64,000 nt of DNA, from the NCBI RefSeq assembly GCF_019977275.1, contig NZ_AP024650.1, forward strand, positions 2,170,001 through 2,234,000. The letters run 5' to 3'. The stretch is from Arthrobacter sp. StoSoilB19. Lineage in GTDB: Bacteria > Actinomycetota > Actinomycetes > Actinomycetales > Micrococcaceae. The notes beneath the pieces are model-generated. The model worked only from the letters and a program-made list of their open reading frames with translations. It had not been told where the DNA came from and did no database searches. Positions 42,267-51,365 of this stretch are shown in pieces. The position numbers and the translations under genes are program-made. Positions within the stretch are counted from its first letter, which is position 1. Each line of letters opens with the position of its first letter.

Positions 42267-44252
42267 GTGTCCCTATCCCGCACCGAACGACTCCTCAACC
42301 TGCTGATTGCGCTGCTCAACACCCGCTACGGGCTGCACCGCAGCGAACTGCGCGAAAAGGTCTACCACGACACCTCCGGCAATGACGTTGCGTTCGGACG
42401 GATGTTCGAGCGGGACAAGAATGACCTGCGGGCAATGGGCTTCGACGTGGAGACACTGACGGACATGGGCTGGAGCGAGGACGACCCCGCCACCACCAGG
42501 TACCGGATCGGCAAGGAGTCCAACCGGCTCCCGGACGTCCAGCTGGGGCCCGACGAGTGGACCGTCCTGCTGCTGGCCTCCCAATTATGGGAGCGCGCGG
42601 CACTGGGCACCGCCGCCCAAAGCGCGCTCCGCAAACTCCAGGCCGCCGGCAGGATGGCGGACGTGGAACTGCCGGCCGGGGTCCAGCCCCGGATCAAACC
42701 CGCCGGCCAGGCCTTTGATGACATCGTGGCCGCCATGCACGCCCGGCATCCGGTCACTTTCACGTATCTCGCCGGCACCACCGGCAAAGAGGAGGAGCGC
42801 ACCGTCGAGCCCTGGGGCCTGGGCAGCCGCTTCGGCCAGTGGTACCTCATGGGCTACGACCGGGCACGCGAGGCACCCCGGCATTTCCGCCTGTCGCGCT
42901 TCACCAGTGCCGTGACCACATTGGCGAAGGAGCAGTACACGCCGCCGGTGGACTTCAGTATCCGCGCAGAGCTGGACCTGTTGCCGGAACTGCCGCTGCG
43001 CACTGCCGTCGTGGACGTCAAGGAGGGGCACCTGCTGGCCCTCCGCCGTCGTGCTGTTCAAGCCACCCAGGACCAGGCCACAGGCCGGCCAGGTGCGGGC
43101 TACGACAGGCTCTTCATCGAGTACCGGGACCCGGAGGTGCTTGCCGAAGAGCTGGCCTCCTACGGACCCGATGCCCTGGCAGTGGAACCGGCTGAACTTG
43201 CTGCCGCCGTGAGGCGCAGGCTCCAGGCGGCGGCCGCGTTCAGCGACGCACCCGTCCCCGACTACACGTTCGCCGATGCCCGTGCCCGGACCGCCCGGAA
43301 GGGAACGTCTGAGGACCAGCTCAAGCGCATGCTGCAGTTGGTCCCCTTCCTGGTCCACAACCAGGGGCTGCACATCCAGGACGTCGCAAAGCACTTCGGC
43401 GTCACCCGTGAAGAGCTCGAGTCAGACCTCCGGATCCTCATCTGCTCCGGGCTGCCGGAGGGTTATCCGGACGACCTGCTCGATATCCAATGGGAAGACG
43501 ACCACGTCTTCATTACCCAGGACCTTGACCTGAAGAAACCTGTCCGGTTTACCGTGGCGGAGGCATGCGCTTTGCTGACAGGTCTTGAAACGCTCAACGG
43601 CCTGCCGGACCTTCCCGGCGGCGGCGCGCTGGAGTCGGTTACCTTGAAGCTCCTGGCGGCCGCAGGCGAGGAAGGGCTGCAAGCTGCCTCCATTGCCGGG
43701 CCGGAGGTTGCACCTGCCGACGCCGCAACCCATGCCACGGTCCGCCAGGCCATCGAGACCCGCTCCCAGCTCCACCTGACCTACCTTTCACCCCAGCGTG
43801 ACGCCGTCACCGAGCGCGACGTTGACCCGCTGCGGCTGTATTCCCTGGACAACACCTGGTACTTCGAAGCCTGGTGCCACCTGGTGGACGGGCTGCGGAA
43901 CTTCCGCCTGGACCGTGTACAGGACGTTCACCCCAACGGAGCGCCTGCCGCCCCGCACGGGATACCGGAGGGCGGGGTCCCGGCCAAGCTATTCACCCCG
44001 AACGACGACGACACCACCGTCACCGTCCAGCTCACCCGGCAGGGGAGGGGGCTGGCGGAGGACTACTACGCGGAGCGTACCGCGGAGTTGCCCGACGGCG
44101 GCCTGGTGGCAGAGATCCGGTTCGGCAACACGGCGTGGCTGCCGATGTTCGTGGCCCAGCATGGCGGTTCAGCCCGGATTCTGGCCCCTGCGGAGCTGGC
44201 TTCCGCCGCGCGGGACTGGCTTGCGGCCTCGCTGGCCGGCTACGACCGATAG
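42267..44252 (+). CDS. pafBC: Fused PafB-PafC WYL-domain transcriptional regulator
   Basis: 661 aa made of two homologous halves. Each half has a winged HTH, a WYL domain and a C-terminal extension (WCX). First WYL around residues 165-195 (VTFTYLAGT and WYLMGYDRA), second around 495-530 (LTYLSPQRDA and WYFEAWCHLVDG). In mycobacteria these are two genes, pafB and pafC; the fusion is known in Arthrobacter, whose structure has been solved. PafBC activates the LexA-independent DNA-damage response. A terminator upstream and a TAACGT box suggest its own promoter. Confidence 0.96.
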   Translation: MSLSRTERLLNLLIALLNTRYGLHRSELREKVYHDTSGNDVAFGRMFERDKNDLRAMGFDVETLTDMGWSEDDPATTRYRIGKESNRLPDVQLGPDEWTVLLLASQLWERAALGTAAQSALRKLQAAGRMADVELPAGVQPRIKPAGQAFDDIVAAMHARHPVTFTYLAGTTGKEEERTVEPWGLGSRFGQWYLMGYDRAREAPRHFRLSRFTSAVTTLAKEQYTPPVDFSIRAELDLLPELPLRTAVVDVKEGHLLALRRRAVQATQDQATGRPGAGYDRLFIEYRDPEVLAEELASYGPDALAVEPAELAAAVRRRLQAAAAFSDAPVPDYTFADARARTARKGTSEDQLKRMLQLVPFLVHNQGLHIQDVAKHFGVTREELESDLRILICSGLPEGYPDDLLDIQWEDDHVFITQDLDLKKPVRFTVAEACALLTGLETLNGLPDLPGGGALESVTLKLLAAAGEEGLQAASIAGPEVAPADAATHATVRQAIETRSQLHLTYLSPQRDAVTERDVDPLRLYSLDNTWYFEAWCHLVDGLRNFRLDRVQDVHPNGAPAAPHGIPEGGVPAKLFTPNDDDTTVTVQLTRQGRGLAEDYYAERTAELPDGGLVAEIRFGNTAWLPMFVAQHGGSARILAPAELASAARDWLAASLAGYDR

Positions 44253-44255
44253 ACT
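44250..44255 (+). promoter_or_regulatory. -10 element (TAGACT) of the small membrane protein gene
   Basis: TAGACT overlaps the pafBC stop codon and ends 7 nt before the ATG at 44263. It may give a leaderless transcript within the cluster. Confidence 0.4.
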
Positions 44256-44262
44256 TCTCACC

Positions 44263-44610
44263 ATGCCTTGGTGGTCCTGGATTCTCATATGGGTGGCGCT
44301 TGTCGCCGTTGCCCTGCTGTTCTATGTCCTGCTGGGCATCCGTCTCTTCCGACAGTTCATGGCCACGGTGAAGGACCTCGCTGCCGCGGGCGAAAAGCTG
44401 GGACACCTGAGCCCCGTCGAGGTGGCGGGTGAACCCGCGGATCCGTCCGGGCCCCTGCCGGGTTCTGCCGTTTTTGCCTCGCCCGCCGTCATGCGACATG
44501 ATTACGAGGCATCCAAATGGGCCCGGCGCGAGGAACGCCGCCGTCGGCGAGTGCAGCGTAAAAAGGACCGGGGCCAGCCGCAGGCGCTCGGAGATCTCGA
44601 CTTCACATAG
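44263..44610 (+). CDS. Small membrane protein between pafBC and tatA
   Basis: 115 aa. One membrane helix near the N-terminus (WILIWVALVAVALLFYVLLGIRLF) is followed by a helix (FMATVKDLAAAGEKL), a Pro-rich linker and a strongly basic stretch (WARREERRRRRVQRKK). I do not recognise a named family. The conserved place directly before tatA suggests a membrane-associated role, but the sequence gives no more. The gene starts 10 nt after pafBC. Confidence 0.75.
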   Translation: MPWWSWILIWVALVAVALLFYVLLGIRLFRQFMATVKDLAAAGEKLGHLSPVEVAGEPADPSGPLPGSAVFASPAVMRHDYEASKWARREERRRRRVQRKKDRGQPQALGDLDFT

Positions 44611-44642
44611 AAGTAGGATGTACTTAGAGGAAAGGATTTCCC

Positions 44643-44915
44643 GTGGGAAGACTCTTTGACGGCCCCTGGCCGATCGTAATCATCATCGTTGTAGCTTTGC
44701 TTCTCTTCGCCGCCCCCAAGCTTCCGGCCATGGCCCGCAGCCTGGGACAGTCCATGCGGATCATCAAGTCCGAGGTGAAGGAAATGAAGAACGACGGCAA
44801 GGCCGACACCACCGACGCAAACGGTCCGGTGGAAGGCACCATCGTGAACCACCCCAAGGCGAAGCCCGGTGAGCCGACAGACGGCACTGACGTTCCGCCG
44901 TCGACCCGCGCCTGA
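44643..44915 (+). CDS. tatA: Sec-independent translocase subunit TatA
   Basis: 90 aa, GTG start with AGAGGAAAGGA upstream. Short N-terminal membrane helix (WPIVIIIVVALLLFAAPKLP) with the hinge, an amphipathic helix (MARSLGQSMRIIKSEVKEMK) and an acidic, unstructured C-terminus. TatA oligomers form the transport pore of the twin-arginine system. tatC follows 6 nt later. The tat genes follow pafBC in actinobacteria generally. Confidence 0.95.
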   Translation: MGRLFDGPWPIVIIIVVALLLFAAPKLPAMARSLGQSMRIIKSEVKEMKNDGKADTTDANGPVEGTIVNHPKAKPGEPTDGTDVPPSTRA

Positions 44916-44921
44916 CCTCCC

Positions 44922-45758
44922 GTGGCACTGTCGCGGGCCCGTAAAGCCAATCCCGAGGGGCGGATGTCACTTTGGGAGCACCTCAAGGAGCTGAAGAACC
45001 GGCTGATCAAGTCGGCCATCGGCGTCGTCATTGGCGGCATTGGGGGCTGGATACTTTACGATCCGCTGCTGAAGGCTTTGGCCGAACCGGTTAACCGCAT
45101 TTCCGATGAGACCGGCGGCCTTGCCGCCATCAACTTCGGGACCATCGCATCACCGTTCGACTTCAAGCTCCAGATGTCGCTCCTCATTGGCGCCGTCATC
45201 TCCAGCCCCATCTGGATCTACCAGCTCTGGGCCTTCATCACGCCCGGGCTGACATCGAAGGAACGGCGCTACACGCTGGGCTACATGGCTGCTGCCATCC
45301 CGCTCTTCCTGGCCGGAATCTGGGTGGGGTGGCTCGTGGTGCCGCAGGTGGTCCACGCGCTGACCCAGTTCACCCCGGCAGGCTCCTCCAGCGTCATCGA
45401 TGCGCGGACCTACATCGAGTTCGTCACCCGGATGGTGCTCATGCTGGGCCTGGCCTTCCTGGTGCCCGTAGTGCTGGTGGGCGTCAACATGGCCGGGCTC
45501 GTATCCGGCCACACCATCCTCAAGGCCTGGCGCATTACAGTCTTCCTGGTCTTCGTCCTGGCCGCCATTGCCGCGCCGGGCGCGGATGCGATTTCGATGT
45601 TCATGCTTGCCGGACCGCTGCTGGCGCTGTTCTTCGCGGCAATCGGCATCTGCATCATGAACGACAAGCGCCGCGACCGCCGCCAGGCCCGGCAGGTCGA
45701 GGAAACCGAGGCCACAGCGGACGTCGCAACCCCCAGCAGCGAACTGAAGAAGCTCTAG
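44922..45758 (+). CDS. tatC: Sec-independent translocase subunit TatC
   Basis: 278 aa, GTG start. The N-terminal signature MSLWEHLKELKNRLIKS contains the conserved signal-peptide contact residues, six membrane helices follow (including VIGGIGGWILYDPLL, LIGAVISSPIWIYQLWAFI and AGIWVGWLVVPQV), and FVTRMVLMLGLAFLVPVVL is the typical helix 4/5 region. It is the receptor for twin-arginine signal peptides and works with TatA. The C-terminal tail is long and charged. The helicase gene follows 20 nt later. Confidence 0.95.
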   Translation: MALSRARKANPEGRMSLWEHLKELKNRLIKSAIGVVIGGIGGWILYDPLLKALAEPVNRISDETGGLAAINFGTIASPFDFKLQMSLLIGAVISSPIWIYQLWAFITPGLTSKERRYTLGYMAAAIPLFLAGIWVGWLVVPQVVHALTQFTPAGSSSVIDARTYIEFVTRMVLMLGLAFLVPVVLVGVNMAGLVSGHTILKAWRITVFLVFVLAAIAAPGADAISMFMLAGPLLALFFAAIGICIMNDKRRDRRQARQVEETEATADVATPSSELKKL

Positions 45759-45766
45759 CCTGCCGT

Positions 45767-45772
45767 TAGGCT
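45767..45772 (+). promoter_or_regulatory. -10 element (TAGGCT) of the helicase gene
   Basis: TAGGCT ends 6 nt before the ATG at 45779; leaderless spacing. Confidence 0.5.
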
Positions 45773-45778
45773 TGGGGT

Positions 45779-48703
45779 ATGTCCTCCACCACCGGACCCT
45801 TCTCCGCCGGGCCCATCGATCCTGAAGAAATGTCGCCGGCCGAGAGGTACCGTGCCAGCGCCGAACGCCGGGCCGAGGCCGCCACCTACCTCGGGGCGTT
45901 TATCCGGACCCTGGACTTCGAGCTTGACGACTTTCAACGGCAGGCCTGTCTTTCCCTGCAGCAAGGCAAGGGAGTCCTGGTGGCTGCCCCTACCGGTGCC
46001 GGGAAGACCATCGTGGGGGAGTTCGCCATCTACCTCGCGCTGCAGCGGGGACTGAAAGCCTTTTACACCACACCCATCAAGGCGCTCAGCAACCAGAAGT
46101 TCAGTGAACTCACCGCTAAATATGGTGCGGACAATGTGGGCCTCCTGACCGGCGACACCAGCATCAACGGGGATGCCCAGGTGGTGGTCATGACCACCGA
46201 GGTCCTGCGGAACATGCTCTACGCTGATTCGGCCACTCTGGGCGACCTCGGCTACGTGGTCATGGATGAGGTGCACTACCTCGCCGACCGGTTCCGCGGG
46301 GCTGTCTGGGAGGAAGTCATCATCCACCTGCCCAGCGAGGTCCAGGTCGCCTCACTGAGTGCAACCGTTTCAAATGCCGAGGAATTCGGGGCCTGGCTGG
46401 ACACCGTCCGCGGCGACACAGACATCATCGTCTCCGAGCACCGCCCGGTGCCGCTGTGGCAGCACGTCATGGTGGGCCGCCGGATCATGGACCTGTTTGC
46501 CGGAGAAACCACCTTCGACGAGATCGCTCCGCCCGTGGAGGAAGACGACCTGCAGCCGGCCGCGTCCGGCACATCCCCCGACGCCGGCAAGGGACGTGGT
46601 TTCGACGTCAACCCGGACCTGCTGGCAGTGGCCCAGAGCGAGATGCGGCAGAGCTTCCGCAGCAGGCCCGGCCCCGGCGGAAGGGGCCAGCGCGGCCGGC
46701 GCGGAAACGACCGCCCCGCCCGTGGCGGCGAGAACACGGGAGTGCGCCCCGCCAGCCGCCCCCAGGTCATCGCCAGCCTGGACCGGATGGACCTGCTGCC
46801 TGCCATCACCTTCATCTTTTCCCGCGCAGGCTGTGAGGCTGCCGTGGCCCAGTGTGTCTCGTCCGGCCTCTGGCTCACCACCGAAACAGAGCAGCGGATC
46901 ATCGCCCAGCGTGTTGACGAGGCGGGGCAGGACATCCCGGCCGACGACCTTGACGTCCTGGGCTTTTGGACCTGGCGCGACGGATTGCTCCGGGGGTTCG
47001 CGGCCCACCATGCCGGAATGCTGCCGACCTTCAAGGAGGTGGTCGAGAAACTCTTTGCCGATGGCCTGGTCAAAGCTGTCTTCGCCACGGAAACCCTTGC
47101 GCTGGGCGTCAACATGCCTGCCCGGTCCGTGGTGCTGGAAAAGCTGGACAAGTTCAACGGCGAAGCGCATGTGGACATCACTGCAGGGGAGTACACCCAG
47201 CTCACCGGCCGTGCGGGCCGGCGCGGCATCGATGTTGAGGGCCACGCCGTGGTGCTGTGGCAGCCCGGTACAGACCCGACGGCGGTCGCGGGACTGGCAT
47301 CGCGGCGCACCTACCCGCTGAATTCCAGTTTCCGGCCCACCTACAACATGAGCATCAACCTGCTGGCGCAGTTTGGCCGGGCCAGGGCCCGCGAGATCCT
47401 CGAGTCCTCCTTCGCCCAGTTCCAGGCGGACCGCTCCGTGGTGGGCCTGGCCCGCCAAGTGCGCAGCCGCGAGGAATCCCTGGCCGGCTACGCAAAATCC
47501 ATGACCTGCCACCTGGGTGACTTCACCGAGTATGCGCGGCTGCGCAGGGAACTTTCCGACGCCGAGAACGCCACGTCCCGCACCAAGTCCCGCGTCCGGA
47601 AGTCCCTTTGCGACGATTCACTGGCGCGGCTCCTGCCTGGGGACGTGGTCAACGTTCCCGGTGGCCGTGCCCCCGGGCCCGCCGTCGTCCTTAGTTCGGA
47701 CCACGCCAGCCGCGAGCCGCGGCCGGCCGTGCTGACGCTTGACAACCAGCTGCGCAGGATTGGCGCTGACGACCTCGAGGGTCCCATCGCGCCGGTTACC
47801 CGGGTCCGCATCCCCAAGTCCTTCAACGCGAAGGTGCCCAAGTCCCGCAGGGACCTGGCGTCCTCTGTCCGGAACGCGCTGCGTGAGAACCGTCCGCCCG
47901 CCCCGGGCCAGAACCGCAACCATGACTTCGGCCGGGCCGCTGCCTTGCCCAACCAGGAAAGGCGCATTGCGGATCTTCGCCGGGCCCTGAAGGCACACCC
48001 GTGCCATGGGTGCAGCGAACGCGAAGACCATGCCCGGTGGTCGGAGCGCTGGTGGAAGCTAAGGCGCGAAACGGACGGCCTGGTCCGCCAGATCCAGGGC
48101 CGCACCAACACCATTGCCAAAACCTTCGACCGGGTCTGCGACGTCCTGTCCGTCTACGGTTACCTGGAAGACGCGGGAGACGGCCGGCTGAATATCAGCG
48201 CGGACGGCCAGCGGCTGCGCAGGATATACGGCGAGAAGGACCTGTTGATCTCGCAGTCCCTGCGGCTGGGCGCATTCAATGACCTCGACGCCGCCGAAGT
48301 TGCCGCGCTGGCCAGCGTACTGGTCTACCAGGCCAAACGCGAGGACCGGGGCCTGAGGCCGCGCATGCCCAGCGTCTCCCTGGAGACCGCCGTCGACACA
48401 GTGGTGAAGGAATGGTCCGTCCTTGAGGATGTGGAAGAGGAACACAAGCTCCCCCTGACCGGTGAGCCTGAACTGGGACTTGTCTGGCCGCTGTATAAAT
48501 GGGCCCGTGGCCGCCATCTGCAGGATGTCCTCAGCGGCACCGATCTCGCCGCGGGCGACTTTGTCCGCTGGGTGAAGCAGGTGGTGGACCTTCTGGACCA
48601 GCTTGCCAAGATCCCCGGACTGGACCCGCGGCTGGCACGGCTCTGCGCCGAAGCGATCAACCTCATCCGCCGCGGCGTCGTGGCATATTCTTCCGTCCTT
48701 TAG
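45779..48703 (+). CDS. helY: Ski2/Mtr4-like DEAD/DEAH-box helicase (HelY-type)
   Basis: 974 aa. Walker A APTGAGKT (70-77), DEVH box (163-166) with HYLADRFRG, SAT motif LSATVSNAEE and the C-terminal helicase motif RAGRRGID. A lysine/arginine-rich, RGR-type loop (RPGPGGRGQRGRRGNDR) is inserted between the two RecA domains. The C-terminal 400 residues correspond to the rRNA-processing arch/helical domain of Mtr4-type enzymes. Probable role in RNA unwinding and decay. It is the last gene of the conserved pafBC-tat-helY string. Confidence 0.95.
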   Translation: MSSTTGPFSAGPIDPEEMSPAERYRASAERRAEAATYLGAFIRTLDFELDDFQRQACLSLQQGKGVLVAAPTGAGKTIVGEFAIYLALQRGLKAFYTTPIKALSNQKFSELTAKYGADNVGLLTGDTSINGDAQVVVMTTEVLRNMLYADSATLGDLGYVVMDEVHYLADRFRGAVWEEVIIHLPSEVQVASLSATVSNAEEFGAWLDTVRGDTDIIVSEHRPVPLWQHVMVGRRIMDLFAGETTFDEIAPPVEEDDLQPAASGTSPDAGKGRGFDVNPDLLAVAQSEMRQSFRSRPGPGGRGQRGRRGNDRPARGGENTGVRPASRPQVIASLDRMDLLPAITFIFSRAGCEAAVAQCVSSGLWLTTETEQRIIAQRVDEAGQDIPADDLDVLGFWTWRDGLLRGFAAHHAGMLPTFKEVVEKLFADGLVKAVFATETLALGVNMPARSVVLEKLDKFNGEAHVDITAGEYTQLTGRAGRRGIDVEGHAVVLWQPGTDPTAVAGLASRRTYPLNSSFRPTYNMSINLLAQFGRARAREILESSFAQFQADRSVVGLARQVRSREESLAGYAKSMTCHLGDFTEYARLRRELSDAENATSRTKSRVRKSLCDDSLARLLPGDVVNVPGGRAPGPAVVLSSDHASREPRPAVLTLDNQLRRIGADDLEGPIAPVTRVRIPKSFNAKVPKSRRDLASSVRNALRENRPPAPGQNRNHDFGRAAALPNQERRIADLRRALKAHPCHGCSEREDHARWSERWWKLRRETDGLVRQIQGRTNTIAKTFDRVCDVLSVYGYLEDAGDGRLNISADGQRLRRIYGEKDLLISQSLRLGAFNDLDAAEVAALASVLVYQAKREDRGLRPRMPSVSLETAVDTVVKEWSVLEDVEEEHKLPLTGEPELGLVWPLYKWARGRHLQDVLSGTDLAAGDFVRWVKQVVDLLDQLAKIPGLDPRLARLCAEAINLIRRGVVAYSSVL

Positions 48704-48760
48704 CCCCGATGACACCCGGCCGGCCCACGCCGGCACCCCCACACCCCAGGAGTCTGCCCC

Positions 48761-50428
48761 ATGCCGCGCCCCGATGCCACTTCCCAGCCTGATGCCGCCT
48801 CCCGGCCCGCCCCGGTCCTGTACCGCAATGGGTCCGTTTACACCGCGGCGGATCCATTCGCAACGGCCATGCTGGTGGACGGCGACACCGTTGCCTGGGT
48901 TGGATCTGAGCAGGCCGCATCCTCCATCGCAGACAGTTCCATGGAGATCATCGACCTCCGTGGCGCCCTGGTTGCACCCGGCTTCGTCGATTCGCACATC
49001 CACCTGACGGAAACCGGGATCGCCCTGGAATCGCTGCAACTGGCCACGGCCACGTCGGCACGCGCGCTGCTGGACGCCGTCGCCGCGGCTGGAGGGAAAG
49101 GGCCGGTGCTCGGCCACGGCTGGGACGAAACCAGGTGGGCGGACTCCGCCCTGCCCAGTGCCGAGGAACTGGAGCGGGCGTCAGGGGGCCGCCCGGTCTA
49201 CCTTTCCCGGGTTGATGTGCACTCGGCCCTGGTTTCGACGTCCCTTGTACAGTCCGCGGACCTTCGCGGCAAGGACGGGTACGACGGCGGCGCCCGGGTC
49301 ACGCGGGCAGCCCACGACGCAGCGCGGCTGGCAACCCGGCAGCTGCCCCAGGACGTGCTGAAGCGGCACCAGGCCCGTGCCCTGGCGGAGGCTGCGGCGA
49401 ACGGGTACGTTGCGCTGGCCGAAATGGGCGCACCGCACATCGGCGGGCCTGAGGACCTGAGGCTGGCCGCAGGATGGAACGACGCCGACAAGGACGCGGC
49501 GCGCTTTCCTGAGGTGCTGCCGTACTGGGGGGAGCTGGTTTCGTCCGAGGCGGAGGCCCGGACCCTTGTGGAGCAGCTTGGTGCCGGCGTCCGCGGACTG
49601 GCGGGGGATTTGAACATCGACGGGTCGCTGGGTTCCAGGACCGCCGCCCTGCGCGCCGGCTACAGCGATGCCGGGCAGGAACGCGGCAGCCTGTACCTCA
49701 GCGTCGAGCAGGCGGCTGCCCACCTTGCCGCCTGCTCCCTTGCCGGAATCCAGGGCGGTTTCCATGTGATTGGCGACGCCGGGCTGGACGCCGCGCTGGA
49801 GGCGCTGGACGTGGCGGCCAAGGAAGTCGGGGAGCAGCGGGTGCGGGCGGCGGGCCACCGCTTCGAGCACGTGGAGATGGCTGATGCCGCGGCCGTGGCA
49901 AGGCTGGCGCACTACTCGGTGACCGTCAGCGCCCAACCGTCCTTCGACGCAGCGTGGGGCGGAGCCGGGGGCCTCTATGAGCAGAGGCTGGGGGAGCGGA
50001 GCCGGTCGATGAACCCTTTCGCTGCCTTCTATTCAGCCGGGGTTCCTGTCTGTTTCGGCAGCGACAGCCCGGTCACGCCCCTCCGGCCCTGGTCCAGCGT
50101 GCGTGCCTGTGTGGAACACCACAACGAGGACCAGCGCATTTCCGCGCGCGCAGCGTTCCTGGGGCACACCCGTGCGGGCTGGAGGGCCGCACGGCACGCC
50201 AACCCCATGGCCGGCCAACTGGTTCCCGGCGCACCGGCCAGTTTCGCCGTCTGGGAGGTGGAGGAGCTGATGGTCCAGGTGGCTGACGGCAGGGTGCAGT
50301 CATGGAGCACCGATCCGCGGGCCAGGACCCCACTGCTGCCCGCACTGGACACAGGCTCCGACCCGGTATGCCTGCAGACCGTGAAAGACGGTGCCGAACT
50401 CTACGCCAGCCCGGCCCTGCGTTCCTGA
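48761..50428 (+). CDS. Amidohydrolase family protein (YtcJ-like)
   Basis: 555 aa. Metal-binding HxH at 79-81 (DSHIHLTETG); downstream motifs typical for YtcJ-like amidohydrolases are GHGWDETRW, HVIGDAGLDAAL, HRFEHVEMAD and VCFGSDSPVTPLRP. Family members hydrolyse amide or formamide bonds of small molecules; the substrate is not predictable. The N-terminal beta-sandwich (ALYRNGSVYTAAD) completes the fold. A CAGGAG site precedes the ATG. A TATAAT box directly after it belongs to the next gene. Confidence 0.87.
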   Translation: MPRPDATSQPDAASRPAPVLYRNGSVYTAADPFATAMLVDGDTVAWVGSEQAASSIADSSMEIIDLRGALVAPGFVDSHIHLTETGIALESLQLATATSARALLDAVAAAGGKGPVLGHGWDETRWADSALPSAEELERASGGRPVYLSRVDVHSALVSTSLVQSADLRGKDGYDGGARVTRAAHDAARLATRQLPQDVLKRHQARALAEAAANGYVALAEMGAPHIGGPEDLRLAAGWNDADKDAARFPEVLPYWGELVSSEAEARTLVEQLGAGVRGLAGDLNIDGSLGSRTAALRAGYSDAGQERGSLYLSVEQAAAHLAACSLAGIQGGFHVIGDAGLDAALEALDVAAKEVGEQRVRAAGHRFEHVEMADAAAVARLAHYSVTVSAQPSFDAAWGGAGGLYEQRLGERSRSMNPFAAFYSAGVPVCFGSDSPVTPLRPWSSVRACVEHHNEDQRISARAAFLGHTRAGWRAARHANPMAGQLVPGAPASFAVWEVEELMVQVADGRVQSWSTDPRARTPLLPALDTGSDPVCLQTVKDGAELYASPALRS

Positions 50429-50445
50429 CCCATAACCCTCCGCCC

Positions 50446-50451
50446 TATAAT
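50446..50451 (+). promoter_or_regulatory. Consensus -10 box (TATAAT) upstream of the mannosyltransferase gene
   Basis: A perfect TATAAT, rare in this GC-rich sequence, sits 71 nt before the GTG start. TTCCTG (50422-50427) is 18 bp upstream and could be a weak -35. It would give a leader of about 65 nt with an AGGAAAGG site. Confidence 0.6.
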
Positions 50452-50522
50452 GGGGAGTTGCGCCCGCCGCCGGCCAGCCCGGCATCAGGTGCTCCGACCA
50501 CTTCCACCAGGAAAGGCCCTTC

Positions 50523-51266
50523 GTGCGCGTCCTTACGATCATTCCCACCTACAACGAACTGGAATCGCTGCCCAAGACGCTCCAGCGCCTTCGGAAGGCC
50601 GTTCCGGCGTCGGACGTGCTGGTGGTTGATGACAACAGCCCTGACGGCACCGGCCAGCTTGCCGACGGCTTCGCCGCCGAGGACTCCCAGGTCCACGTCC
50701 TGCACCGCAAGGGCAAGGAAGGCCTGGGCGCCGCCTACATCGCCGGTTTTCGGTGGGGCCTGGACGCCGGATACGACGTCCTGGTGGAAATGGACGCCGA
50801 CGGCTCACATCAGCCCGAACAGCTTCCCCAGCTGTTGGAAGCCGTGGACCAGGGCGCGGACCTGGCCATGGGCTCGCGCTGGGTTCCCGGCGGCAGCGTG
50901 GTCAACTGGCCGCTGTACCGCCAGGCGATCTCCCGGGTGGGCAGCACCTACGCCCGGCTGATGCTGGGCCTGCGGATCAAGGACGTCACCGGCGGCTACC
51001 GCGCCTTCCGCAGGACCACTCTGGAAAAGCTCAACCTGGACCAGGTGGATTCCGTGGGCTACGGCTTCCAGGTGGACCTGGCGTGGCGCGTGGCCAAACT
51101 GGGCCTGCGCATCGAGGAGCGCCCCATCACCTTCGTTGAGCGCGAACTGGGCGCCTCCAAGATGAGCGGCAACATCGTCGTCGAAGCGATGGTCAACGTC
51201 ACCCGGTGGGGACTGGCCGCCCGCTGGAACACCTTGACCGGCAGGCTGAAGAACAAGCAGCCGTAG
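50523..51266 (+). CDS. Polyprenol-phosphate mannosyltransferase (Ppm1/Dpm1 type)
   Basis: 247 aa, GT2 family: [15 protein letters not shown] at the start, the DDNSPDGT nucleotide-binding aspartates (36-37), [12 protein letters not shown] and the [15 protein letters not shown] stretch. It transfers mannose from GDP-Man to polyprenyl phosphate on the inner membrane face, providing the donor for lipoglycan and protein O-mannosylation. There is no fused Lnt-type membrane domain. Gene next to rbpA, the same neighbourhood as ppm1/rbpA in M. tuberculosis. Start GTG with AGGAAAGG upstream. Confidence 0.92.
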   Translation: MRVLTIIPTYNELESLPKTLQRLRKAVPASDVLVVDDNSPDGTGQLADGFAAEDSQVHVLHRKGKEGLGAAYIAGFRWGLDAGYDVLVEMDADGSHQPEQLPQLLEAVDQGADLAMGSRWVPGGSVVNWPLYRQAISRVGSTYARLMLGLRIKDVTGGYRAFRRTTLEKLNLDQVDSVGYGFQVDLAWRVAKLGLRIEERPITFVERELGASKMSGNIVVEAMVNVTRWGLAARWNTLTGRLKNKQP

Positions 51267-51308
51267 TTTTTCCCTGGGGCGCCCTCCGCGGCCTTCTGCG
51301 GACACAGG

Positions 51309-51354
51309 AAAAAGGGGGCGGCCCCGCACCAAAGTGCGGGGCCGCCCCCTTTTT
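51309..51354. terminator. Bidirectional terminator between ppm1-like gene and rbpA
   Basis: A 21-bp perfect stem: AAAAA plus a 16-bp GC arm (51309-51329) pairs with its complement (51334-51354), closing a 4-nt CAAA loop. T runs follow on the plus strand (to 51356) and, through the A run, also on the minus strand, so it ends both convergent genes. Confidence 0.95.
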
Positions 51355-51365
51355 TTCGGCTGGCC

